DNA of 64,000 bases from Hydrogenophaga sp. (lineage in GTDB: Bacteria > Pseudomonadota > Gammaproteobacteria > Burkholderiales > Burkholderiaceae_C): the NCBI GenBank assembly GCA_030682835.1, contig JAUXNG010000102.1, forward strand, positions 1 through 64,000. The letters run 5' to 3'. How positions within the stretch are numbered: the first letter of the stretch is position 1; the number at the start of each line of letters is the position of its first letter. A program made the position numbers and the translations under genes. This document shows, piece after piece, positions 43,768 to 52,345 of this stretch. Below the pieces are notes generated by a model. It ran no database searches, was not told where the DNA came from, and saw only the letters and a list, made by a program, of their open reading frames with translations.

Positions 43768-45135
43768 TCAGGCTTCGCCGAGCTCAATGATTGCTTCGAT
43801 GGCGGGCACGATCACGTCGTCTGGTGGCAGCTCTTTCAGCAGTTCCTTGAGCACGGCACATGCTTGACGCAATCGAGCCTTGTCCCCTCCCTTGGTCTTG
43901 AGTAAGTCAAGAGCAGTTGCGACCGCCTTGCTTAGTTCCGGCGCACGAACCGTCTCCATGTCGAATCGCTCCTCGAGGACGGTGCTCGGGAGCCAGCCAT
44001 GGACGGCTTCGCTTGGCACGACTTCAATGCTGCCGTCGTCTTCGTTCCGTCTGAGCCCGATCAGCGAGCCTTCTGAGCTTTGCACGCCGGAAGCAACAAG
44101 CGGCGAATGAGTAGCGATGACTATGTGGCACTTCTTCGCACAAGCAAGAGAGCGTCGCAGCAGGCTGATGTAGTCCCTTTGCCACTCTGGATGAAGGCTG
44201 TTCTCCGGTTCATCGATCAGTACCAAAGAATCGTCCTTCACGCACAGCGAAAGGTTCAACAGGTTGTTCAATATTTGCAATTGACCGGAGCTGAGATCGT
44301 CCACGCTCACACCATCAGCAGCCGCAGGTTGCTTCCCTTTGGTGGAGAAAAACTTCAAGTCTGCAACGTTGAGCATGCCCGCTTTGAGGTAAGGCACCAA
44401 CCATTTGTGCTTCTTGATCTCGACTGCTCCCTTTTCGTCGAGACTTATCACGAGGTCTTGCGTGTAGAGAACTTCCTTGATTGCCGAATCAACGTCCAGG
44501 CTATTCAGGAACTGCCGCATTTCTTCAGCAAATGACGCCTCTGAGCTCCGCAGGTTCGAGAGGACCTTGTCAGCGTACAGCCGAAGGCCTTTAGCACCCT
44601 TGGTGACGTCGTCGACGCCTCGTCTGGGCGCCAATACGGCACGTACCTCGGTTGTAAATCCCAAGCACTGAAGAACAGCCGAGACGCTCTTGGCGCGCTC
44701 GGCGCCAGCGATCGGGTTCTCGAGCATGGACAGCAGGAGACCCGCAGCCATTCTTCCTCGACCGGCAACGTTGCCTGCGTAGCGAGGGCCGAAATAGGAG
44801 AAGTTGTCGAGATCAAACCCGCTCAAAGGACGAGTAATCTGCGCGCCCACGACCTGTGGAAATCGATCGCTATATGTTCCCGAAGCAGCAAGCACGTAGC
44901 GTACCGGATCAGACGAATTCAACGTGGCCGTAGACAACCATTTGCTGCTCGTTCTGTACGAAGTCCCGTTGAGCGCCGCACTCGTGATCAGTCGGAGCAG
45001 CACGCTCTTGCGGGTTCCGTTCTCCCCGCTCAGCACGGTGATCCAATTGCCGGTCTCGTTCGCACTCGGTTTCACGGCAAACGGGATAGATCTTGGTAGG
45101 CCGGGCCCTTCCAAATTTATGGTCAGAACTCTCAT
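43768..45135 (-). CDS. ptuA: Septu-type ATPase PtuA
   Basis: 455 residues with the ABC/SMC-type AAA core of Septu and retron-linked ATPases. Order: P-loop LSGENGTRKSVLLRL near residue 38, the signature-like DDLSSGQLQILNNLL near residue 270, Walker B DSLVLIDEPENSLHPEW near residue 300, and the H-loop IVIATHSPLVAS. The P-loop has Arg where Gly is usual before the Lys (GENGTRKS). A C-terminal helical part (about 390-455) probably meets the HNH partner. Codon choice is visibly less GC-biased than in the flanks, in line with transfer. Confidence 0.85.
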   Translation of the reverse strand: MRVLTINLEGPGLPRSIPFAVKPSANETGNWITVLSGENGTRKSVLLRLITSAALNGTSYRTSSKWLSTATLNSSDPVRYVLAASGTYSDRFPQVVGAQITRPLSGFDLDNFSYFGPRYAGNVAGRGRMAAGLLLSMLENPIAGAERAKSVSAVLQCLGFTTEVRAVLAPRRGVDDVTKGAKGLRLYADKVLSNLRSSEASFAEEMRQFLNSLDVDSAIKEVLYTQDLVISLDEKGAVEIKKHKWLVPYLKAGMLNVADLKFFSTKGKQPAAADGVSVDDLSSGQLQILNNLLNLSLCVKDDSLVLIDEPENSLHPEWQRDYISLLRRSLACAKKCHIVIATHSPLVASGVQSSEGSLIGLRRNEDDGSIEVVPSEAVHGWLPSTVLEERFDMETVRAPELSKAVATALDLLKTKGGDKARLRQACAVLKELLKELPPDDVIVPAIEAIIELGEA

Positions 45136-45742
45136 TGTCCTTTTCGAACCTCAGGGGCTTCTTCTTCCAATATCAGCAGGCCAATAGCGCTAACGCGCTC
45201 GAACCAGTTGTCAGTGTATCGGCCACCCAAAGGCGACAACCGGTGCATTCAGTCCGCCGAGCATAGCTGCGATCAGGCTCGACTGCCCGCAGGCTCTCAG
45301 CAGCCGGAGCTCGTGAATGTAGAGCCGCGACCAAGCGCTCTTGTGCTCTCTGCCGCCCGGTGTCTGCTTAGGCGAATCAGTTGAGGCTGAAGGACGCTGG
45401 CGGGGTACGGTAGCGGTCAACTGGCCCTGGGAGGCAACTGTCCGCAGTCTCTGCACAGCCGAACTTGAATAATCGAAAGTCGCTTGAAGCGTGGGTGCGG
45501 ACCTTCAGAGCATTATCCTCGACTGACTGCGTGTGACCCTAAACTGCCCGAGTTTGTTTGCTCACAAGCGGCAGTTCGGCGCTAGCAGAGACAGTCGTAG
45601 GCGTTCAAATCAAGCTGTGTGCCGTGGAAGCGTTCGGTTGTGCTGCCGGTGGGCAAGTGCTTCGCGCTATATTAATAGTTACAAACGTGCGCAGGCTTGG
45701 CGCAGATTGGGCGGCACTCAATACGAAGGCGAAGGGGAAGAC
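45136..45742. other. Intergenic region between the two divergent defence operons
   Basis: About 600 bases without a supported gene; the frames that cross it have no family look. It should hold the promoters of ptuAB (leftwards) and of the SPARSA operon (rightwards). A TATATT/TATTAA cluster at 45669-45676 is a fair -10 for the latter, but I see no good -35 partner at 16-18 bases. Confidence 0.5.
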
Positions 45743-47629
45743 TTGGTAGATTCAGTTCCGATCATTTCGGCGAGAGAGTTTGCTACCGCGTTCGCGCTTA
45801 GGCCGAACCTGGTTGCCTGGTTTCTTGGGGCGGGCGCATCAGCGGCGTCGGGTATCCCGACCGGGTACTCGATGATTCGAGACTTCAAGGCCCAAATCTT
45901 TTGCAGGGAGAAGAACCTCTCAAAGCGCGAAATTGATACCGGAGATCCGGTGTGGACTGAGAGAATAGATGCCTTCTTCCGAGGGACGTCACTACTGCCC
46001 CCGGACGGGAATCCCACGGAATACGCGAAGGCGTTCGAAGCGGTCTATCCACATGCTCGGCTGCGCCGCCAGTACATCGACGACGCCATCAAGAAGGGCA
46101 CGCCATGCTACGGCCACAAGGTTCTTGCGAGCCTGATGGCAGCCCGGAAAGTCGATTGCGTCTTCACCACGAACTTCGACCCATTGGTGGAGGATGCGGC
46201 TGTTGCGGCCAACGCGTTGCTTCCAGTGTTTGAGCAGTGCCGCCCCACGGTTGCGGCCATCGACTCTGCCGAGCGGGCTAAACGATGTCTCACGGAGTCG
46301 GACTGGCCCCTGGTGGCGAAGCTCCATGGCGACTACCAGTCGGTCGAGATCAAGAACACCAACTCCGAGCTGGAGAAGCAGGACGTGTGCATGCGCCATG
46401 TACTTGTGGAGGCGAGTCAGCGCTTTGGCATGGTGTTCGTCGGCTATAGCGGTCGAGACACCTCTGTGATGGATGCGTTGAACGCCGTCCTGAAGGAGAC
46501 CACGCCGTTCCCCAACGGGCTCTATTGGGTCGCTTCATCGGCGTCAAGACTCCTGCCCGCGGTGGTCGAGTTCCTCGAGAACGCACAACTCGCTGGTGTC
46601 GACGTCGCCGTGGTCGATTGCAAGACGTTTGACGAGTTGGCCGCAGACCTTCTGAAGCATGTAGACCTCCCCCAAGTGCTTATGGAACACTTGATGCAGG
46701 GGAGGACAGCTCCGCGCCTGGTCCCCGTGCAATTGCCGGAGAGCGAGGCACGCCCCTTTCCCGTTTTACGGTACTCGGCCTTGCTGATCGAGTCTATGCC
46801 AAGGACTGCCCGCCGGGTCACGCTCAACCAGGTCACGACCTCGCCGGCCGTTCGAACGATGCTGAAGGCGCAATCCGTAAGGGCCGCGGTCGCCGCCAAT
46901 GGCAAGGAACTCGCAGTATTCGGTAAGGACGAGGCGATCTTGGCGGCACTCGCTCCGCTGGGAGCAAAACTGGCCGGAACTGTCGAATTGGATGCCACTC
47001 GCGACAGTTGGGCCCTTGGCCTGCTCTACGACGCGCTGGTCCAGGCGCTGTCTAGGCACCGCCCGCTGGCGCCTAGGCTCCGGAGCTTTGGACACTCATT
47101 GGTCGTGGCGTCGCCTCGAGATGGGGAAGACGAGCTGCGCGCGAAGAAGCGCGCGGAGGACCTTGCAGCACTCAAGACGGCCTACGCCAGTGCGCTGACC
47201 GGCACTGAACAGAAAACCGGCCTTCCTTTCCAGGAAGGCATATTCCTGAAGCTCGAGCAGATCGATGAACGATGGTGGTGCGGCTTCGAGCCGTACACAT
47301 TCGTACAGGTCCCTCGAGAGGAGCGCACGGCGGCGCCGGAAGGCGATCAGTCCAGCGCAGAAGAGGACGGGCTTGGACTGCCGCAAGAGCGTCGTGGCGG
47401 TGATCCGGTTGGCGACTGGCGCAGGGAGCGATGGTTCAACCGACGTAACAAGGAGTGGGCGGCCATCATCGAGGGTTGGGTCCAGATGCTGACCTCGACA
47501 AGGGACGGGACGATGCGCGCTTTTGGCGTCGCTGATGGCGCGGGTATCGACGCTGTGTTCACCGTGTCGCGCATGACGGGCTGGAGTAGGCCTGGCCACC
47601 ATCACGGCTACTTCGAGAGGACCTCGTGA
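45743..47629 (+). CDS. SIR2-APAZ protein of a SPARSA defence system
   Basis: NAD(P)-cleaving effector that pairs with a short Argonaute. It is 628 residues from a TTG at 45743 with AAGGGG just upstream; the frame further upstream is not family-like. The SIR2 part (about 10-300) shows WFLGAGASAASGIPTG (NAD loop), VFTTNFDPLVEDA, VAKLHGDYQS with the catalytic His, and VFVGYSGRDTSVMDAL. The APAZ part (about 350-628) includes RLVPVQLPES and LALYD-type strands. Known SPARSA pairs empty the cell of NAD when the Argonaute finds plasmid or phage DNA. The stop overlaps the Argonaute start. Confidence 0.9.
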   Translation: MVDSVPIISAREFATAFALRPNLVAWFLGAGASAASGIPTGYSMIRDFKAQIFCREKNLSKREIDTGDPVWTERIDAFFRGTSLLPPDGNPTEYAKAFEAVYPHARLRRQYIDDAIKKGTPCYGHKVLASLMAARKVDCVFTTNFDPLVEDAAVAANALLPVFEQCRPTVAAIDSAERAKRCLTESDWPLVAKLHGDYQSVEIKNTNSELEKQDVCMRHVLVEASQRFGMVFVGYSGRDTSVMDALNAVLKETTPFPNGLYWVASSASRLLPAVVEFLENAQLAGVDVAVVDCKTFDELAADLLKHVDLPQVLMEHLMQGRTAPRLVPVQLPESEARPFPVLRYSALLIESMPRTARRVTLNQVTTSPAVRTMLKAQSVRAAVAANGKELAVFGKDEAILAALAPLGAKLAGTVELDATRDSWALGLLYDALVQALSRHRPLAPRLRSFGHSLVVASPRDGEDELRAKKRAEDLAALKTAYASALTGTEQKTGLPFQEGIFLKLEQIDERWWCGFEPYTFVQVPREERTAAPEGDQSSAEEDGLGLPQERRGGDPVGDWRRERWFNRRNKEWAAIIEGWVQMLTSTRDGTMRAFGVADGAGIDAVFTVSRMTGWSRPGHHHGYFERTS

Positions 47630-49082
47630 TGGCGACGCCTGCACATGCGGCACAACTGGCGCCGTACACCCTTCTGGACGAGCCACTGCTCTCCTTCTCT
47701 CCTTCGGACGATTCCAAGGTTGATGTGCACCCCCTGCGGGGCCTCATCAACCATGGCCCATATTCCCAAGGCTCCTTCGGTGGCTATACGCCTCAGGTGC
47801 GCGTAGCCACAGTGGGCCCTGTGGGCGCGTTCTATCAGCGCGGCGAACTCATGAAGTTGCTGCAGTGCTCGCATCGCCCCGGAGACCGCGCCGAGTATGT
47901 GCCCCCGTACCCAGGATTCGAAGCCTTATTCCGTGTGCAGCTGGTCGGCGCGGGGAAGGGGGCCCACATCAAGTGGCCGGATTCCCTCGGTCAGCTCCCA
48001 GGTGAGGGTGATGCTCAGCAGCGGCTGTTCCAGGCTATGGACGCCGCTCTGCGAAGGCTAGAGGCGCAGCGGAACGAGTTCGACGTCGTCCTAGTCCACT
48101 TTCCTGATTCGTGGTTGCCGATGACGAAAACCAGGACGTTCGATGCCCATGACGCTCTGAAGGCACTGGGGGCCAAGTACAACATCCCCACCCAGGTTCT
48201 CAACGACCGGGTATTCACCTTCAACTACAAGGCATCCTTGGCCTGGCGTCTCGCGACTGCGCTGTATGTGAAAGCAGCAGGCACCCCTTGGAAGCTAGCT
48301 CCGCTCCCAGGTGTTCCGAAAGACACCGCATACATCGGGCTTGCGTACGCGCTTCGTGGCGACCAACGGAACGCCCACTACGTGACCTGCTGCTCTCAGG
48401 TGTTCGACATGGATGGCGGCGGGATGCAGTTCGTCGCCTTCGAGGCGCGAGACCCAGTGGCGGACGTAGCAGAGGCCCGGCGGAACCCTTTTCTGAGCCG
48501 TCATGACATGCGTGCCGTGCTTGCTCGGAGTCTGGCGCTTTACCAGGGCCGCAATGGCGGCAACCTTCCCAAGCGCCTCGTGATCCACAAGAACACAGCG
48601 TTCAAGCACGAGGAAGTCGAGGGGGCCTTCGACGCCTTGACCGGGGTGCCTGAAATCGAATGTATCGAGGTCGGCGCCGCGTCTTGCTGGCGAGGCGTCT
48701 GGCTGCTCGGGACTGGCCGGCGCACACCACCGCTGAGTAAGCCGGCCGCCTACCCAGTGCCGAGGGGAACGATGGTTGTCCGTTCGGGGAACTCTGCGCT
48801 TCTCTGGGTGGCTGGGAACGCGCCTGGCGTGTCCAACACGGGCAACTACTACCAAGGCAAGAAGAGCATCCCGAAACCGCTGCAGCTTATTCGTCATGCA
48901 GGTCGAGGGGGCTCGAACTCATTGCCCAAGAGGCACTGGCGCTATCCAAGATGGATTGGAACAACGATGCGCTGTACGACCCGGTCCCGGTCAGCATTCG
49001 TTACTCGAAGCGCTTGGCTCAAACAATCGCAAACGTGCCGGACCTTCCTAGCAGTGTTTATCCCTACAGGCTATTCATGTAA
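47629..49082 (+). pseudogene. Short prokaryotic Argonaute of SPARSA, with a one-base frameshift
   Basis: Guide-RNA-binding MID-PIWI protein that should activate the SIR2-APAZ partner. It starts at the ATG at 47629 (GAGG ahead). The main frame gives HFPDSW (early PIWI strand), RLVIHKNTAFKHEEVEGAFD and TGNYYQGKKSIPKPLQLIRH. After the G run at 48907-48911 this frame runs into nonsense. The +1 frame continues with LELIAQEALALSKMDWNN, YDPVPVSIRYSKRLAQTI and the proper end YPYRLFM at 49082. One G more in the run restores 484 residues. PIWI slicer residues are not seen, as in other short Argonautes. It is either a sequencing error or a true broken gene. Confidence 0.85.
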
Positions 49083-49105
49083 CCTGATTCTTGAGGAGCA
49101 GCCAA

Positions 49106-50087
49106 ATGGACTGGGATGACTATCTCGATGACAGCGAACTCGGTAACCTTCCCCCCTGAAGCTTGGGGCAATGTGGCTGACGTGGATGGACCGTTCGATC
49201 CGAACGACGTTTGGATGAAGAGCGCAGACGAGGACGAGCAGCGTATCGCAATGCGGGAATGGTTCACAGCCCGCTACTGCGACCCCGCACACGAGACGCC
49301 ATACAACGGTCGGGAGGGCGGACACCTTTTCATCAATGGAGGGCCGTATAACCCGTCAGATGAGCTGCACACCCGGTTTGGAACGCTCGTGCATGGGGAT
49401 GTGATCCAGGATGTTGCGAATGAACTGGTGATGGAAGTCGGAGACGAGTGGGCGCCGATCCTTCGCGAGCCCCCTCCCGACTACTACGACGAGCGCTTCG
49501 AACTGGAGTCTGTCGGACCAGACGGCCCTTTGCTTCGCGCCAGAGAGCGCATCGCGGAACTGAGCATGACGCTGGGTCTGCAGTCGAACCCGACCGCGCG
49601 ACCTCTAGTTGCGCGTCTGGTCTTCAGCGCCCACATCGGTGTCTTGGAGTCGTTTCTTTGGGAGACCGCCCAGCACTGGATCAGCACTCGCCCGGAGGTT
49701 CTCCAGCGATGCGTTGAACGGCTCCTGGTCTTCAAAGAACAGAAGTTCAATCTCAGTGAGGTGTACGAGCAGCACGCAAAGATCGAGGCTACTGTGAAAG
49801 GCTACCTCCAGAACCTCGTCTGGCATCGGTGGGACCAGGTCGGCGCCCTTTACAGGGAGGCTCTGGACGTAAAACTTCCGAGCATCAAGTCCTTCCAGAC
49901 TCCGTTAGAGATCAGGCACCACATCGTTCACCGAAGTGGCACGGACAAGGCCGGCAACAAGATTGAGATAGACGATGCGGTCATTGCCAGACTCGCCGCC
50001 GACGTCGAAGCCTTCGCGGTGCAGGTCAACAAGGAATGCTCTGACAAGTTTGAACCGCCCCAGGGGCGCGGACGTTACTTGGCTTGA
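49106..50087 (+). pseudogene. Third gene of the SPARSA operon, HEPN-like, with a one-base frameshift
   Basis: Starts at ATG 49106 behind a perfect TTGAGGAG ribosome site, 23 bases after the Argonaute stop. The first frame (MDWDDYLDDSELGNLPP) meets a stop after the C6 run at 49151-49156. The other frame continues with PEAWGNVADVDGPFDPND and stays open to 50087. One C fewer gives a 326-residue protein. The C-terminal half has the pattern of HEPN-type helical domains: HIGVLESFLWETAQHWI, then EIRHHIVHRSG with an R-x4-H motif near residue 268, the catalytic pair of HEPN ribonucleases. The N-terminal half is acidic and not recognised. It may be a nuclease or antitoxin-type partner of SPARSA. Confidence 0.7.
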
Positions 50088-50437
50088 GTTGAGGACATCG
50101 GGCAGCCTCGTTCTCGCGAATGACGGCCAAGCCCTTGTGTCCCATCGCTCAAACGGCGCCTACCAGTTCAATAATGACCGGTAGGCAGCCGAAAGCGCTA
50201 GTTCAACAAGGGCTGTCGAAGGTCAGGGAACGCTGCATAGGAGCCCATGAGCTTGAGAGTCCGGTTCTGCTGCCGATCCGCACCACGACCAATATCTGCG
50301 GACTGAATCCCCAGCCCGGACCGACCGTAAGCTCCTGTTCGGGCTCCGACAGGTTCATCCGCACCCAAGTGCTGCCCATCGCATGGCGGCTGGCCAGTTG
50401 TTGCTGGTGTTTGGCGTCATCTCCCCTGGCGTCGCTT
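50088..50437. other. Gap at the right border of the defence island
   Basis: About 350 bases without a supported gene between the third SPARSA-operon gene and the convergent SLAC1-type gene. Composition returns to GC-rich near 50.35 kb. No integrase, tRNA or border repeat was found. Confidence 0.5.
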
Positions 50438-51487
50438 TCAGCCTCCCACCGGCATGATGTTCGCCACCGGCTCGGGCGCCAGCATCGTGCCATCGCGCAG
50501 ACCGCGGACCGTGGCGAAGGACAGCCACAGCACCACCATCGAGGTTGCGGCCAGCAGCAGCACGCCCGCGTTTTGCAGCGCGCCGTGCCAGCTGCTGCCG
50601 GGCTGCAGCTCGGCCAGCCGCAGGGTGAGCGAGGTGAAGGCCGCGAGTGGGAACGACAGCGCCCAGAACGCGATGCCGAAGGGCTGGGACGCCACGCGAC
50701 GCGCCACCGGCACCAGCAGCAGCAGCGTGAACAGCGCGATGCCCCAGAGCGCCTGCACCAGCACGATGGGCGCCTGCAGTTGCACCAGCACCAGGCCGAT
50801 GACCGAGGGCGGTGCCAGCGTGATGAACCAGGCGGGCATGAGGCGTTCGGGCAGCGGACTGTGCGCCAGGCGGCGCACCAGCACCAGCGTGAACACCACC
50901 GGCCACAAAAAGGCGCCGATGCCCAGCTGCGCGGCAGACCAGCCGTCGATGCCCAGCGGCAGACCACCGAGCGGCGCCACCACGTTGCCCACCACCGGAA
51001 TCAGCAGCACGGGCGTGACGCCGGGCCACAGCCCGGTGTTGCCCGCGCCCAGGCCGGGCTGACTGATGCCGGCAGGGGCCAGCCAGCGGCCGAGCACCCA
51101 GAGCGTGGCCCACAGCTGCGTGAGGCTGCCGGCCCACCACAGCACGCGCCACAGCGGTGTGAGTGGCCCGCTGGCACCGCCCAGCGCCACACCCACCGCC
51201 GCCATCAAGAGCAGCGACACCGGCACGGCGGCCACAAAGGCGTGGCGGGCGGGGTGCTTCAGGTCGTCGGCCAGGGCCTGCGGGTAGCGCGAGGCACGCA
51301 CACCTGAGGCCACGAGCAAGACACCGAACACCAGCAGCGCGAGCGCGCCCAGCACCAGGGAGATGCCGGTGGCCATGTCGCCCAGCGGGCCGGCCGCGCG
51401 GCCCCAGGCGAGCGACAGGCCGCACAGCCCCATGACCAGGGCGAACCAGCCGGGTGCGAGGAACTTCAGGGGGGTGGGGGTTTGCAT
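50438..51487 (-). CDS. SLAC1/TehA-family (TDT) anion channel or exporter
   Basis: 349 residues, ten predicted spans. It starts TPTPLKFLAPGWFALVMGLCG, the typical start of the C4-dicarboxylate/TehA/SLAC1 family, with the middle LPERLMPAWFITLAPPSVIG and the end NAGVLLLAATSMVVLWL. Members pass anions such as nitrate, chloride or sulfite or export malate or tellurite; the substrate is not evident. A regulator is not adjacent; the region upstream is the 21-bp repeat array. Confidence 0.88.
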   Translation of the reverse strand: MQTPTPLKFLAPGWFALVMGLCGLSLAWGRAAGPLGDMATGISLVLGALALLVFGVLLVASGVRASRYPQALADDLKHPARHAFVAAVPVSLLLMAAVGVALGGASGPLTPLWRVLWWAGSLTQLWATLWVLGRWLAPAGISQPGLGAGNTGLWPGVTPVLLIPVVGNVVAPLGGLPLGIDGWSAAQLGIGAFLWPVVFTLVLVRRLAHSPLPERLMPAWFITLAPPSVIGLVLVQLQAPIVLVQALWGIALFTLLLLVPVARRVASQPFGIAFWALSFPLAAFTSLTLRLAELQPGSSWHGALQNAGVLLLAATSMVVLWLSFATVRGLRDGTMLAPEPVANIMPVGG

Positions 51488-51499
51488 GGCTTTTCTGGT

Positions 51500-52040
51500 G
51501 GGCGCTGGGCTTCGACAGGCTCAGCCCGAACGGTGGTGGGCTCAACCTGATCGGTGTTGGGCTCCGCCCGAATGGTAGTGGGCTCTGCCCGAACGGCGTT
51601 GGGCTCCGCCCGAACGGGGGAGGGCTCAGTCTGAACGGGGGTGGGCTCAGCGCATAGGGTGGGGGACACTGCCCGGTGGGGGGGGTGGATTCAGCTTGTA
51701 GGGTATCGCAGGTCGCTGGAACGGGGTTGCGATCTGCAAGGACCGGCCCGGTATGGGGCGCATGAGATGTCTCGGCTCTGCAGGGCTTTTCGGTTGGCAC
51801 TGGGCTTCGACAAGCTCAGCCCGAACGGTGGTGGGCTCAGCCCGAACGGTTGAAGCTCGGCCCGAACGGTTGAGGCTCGGCTTGAACGGTTGGGGCTCAG
51901 CTTGAACCGGTAGGGACTTCCCCCGAGCAATGGGCACCCCGAACGGGCGGGTGCTCGGCCCGCACTTCGATCGGCTCAGCCCGTGTGGTGTGAGCCCCGG
52001 CCGAGTGGTGTTGGCCCGGGCCATGCGAGGAGCGCTCGGC
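51500..52040. repeat. 21-bp tandem-like repeat array in two blocks
   Basis: Two blocks (about 51500-51656 and 51795-52035) consist of imperfect 21-base units of the type GGTGTTGGGCTCCGCCCGAAC. Each block is headed by a related start, GGGCTTCGACAGGCTCAGCC in the first and the same with AAG for AGG in the second. That head phrase is a widespread REP-type repeat in proteobacteria, and the array looks like an expansion of it. Between the blocks lie 140 bases of unique DNA. Frames across the array give 7-residue repeats (VRAEPTT) but no gene signal. Confidence 0.85.
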
Positions 52041-52049
52041 CCCCAGGGC

Positions 52050-52277
52050 TCAGCGCGTGCTGCAGGCGATCTTGCTTTCGGGCACGCCGAAGGCCTTGAG
52101 GATCAGCGCCAGCGGGCAGAAGTTGGTGAAGCCGAACTGGAACAGGTTCAGGCCCACGAAGGCGGTGAAGGCGAGGAACCAGGGGCTCACGAACAGCGGG
52201 CTGGCTTCAACGCCGAGCGCCAGCGAAATCATGATGAACAGGCCGGCAATCACGCGGATATAACGCTCAACGGTCAT
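52050..52277 (-). CDS. DUF2892 (YgaP-like) small membrane protein
   Basis: 75 residues with two spans: MTVERYIRVIAGLFIMISLA and FLAFTAFVGLNLFQFGFTNF followed by CPLALILKAFG. This NxFQ..fTgfCP pattern is the inner-membrane half of the rhodanese YgaP and of stand-alone DUF2892 proteins, often linked to sulfide or persulfide metabolism. It sits 68 bp behind the RND permease gene on the same strand, so it may be part of that operon. Confidence 0.88.
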   Translation of the reverse strand: MTVERYIRVIAGLFIMISLALGVEASPLFVSPWFLAFTAFVGLNLFQFGFTNFCPLALILKAFGVPESKIACSTR

Positions 52278-52345
52278 TTCAAACTCCTTGAATAGAACAA
52301 CGACAGGGGGACAAAAAGGGGTGCGTCTCGCGGGCTTTCAGGCCC

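Noticed and set aside
43710-43787. Upstream start for PtuB overlapping ptuA
   Set aside because: The extra 26 residues lack similarity to HNH partners, and the ATG at 43709 has a ribosome site.
45211-45456. 81-codon minus-strand frame between the two defence operons
   Set aside because: No ribosome site and no family features; probably chance.
45533-45742. N-terminal extension of the SIR2-APAZ protein
   Set aside because: The added 70 residues are Arg/Ser/Cys-rich and unlike SIR2 proteins; a TTG with a good ribosome site lies just before the SIR2 core.
42627-50437. Attachment-site repeats bordering the defence island
   Set aside because: I compared the two gaps by eye and found no shared direct repeat of useful length.
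51466-51669. Small protein with VRAEPTT heptad repeats
   Set aside because: The repeats come from the 21-base DNA array; no ribosome site and no family.
51500-52040. CRISPR array
   Set aside because: The units are directly adjacent without spacers, imperfect and only 21 bases long, and no cas genes are near.
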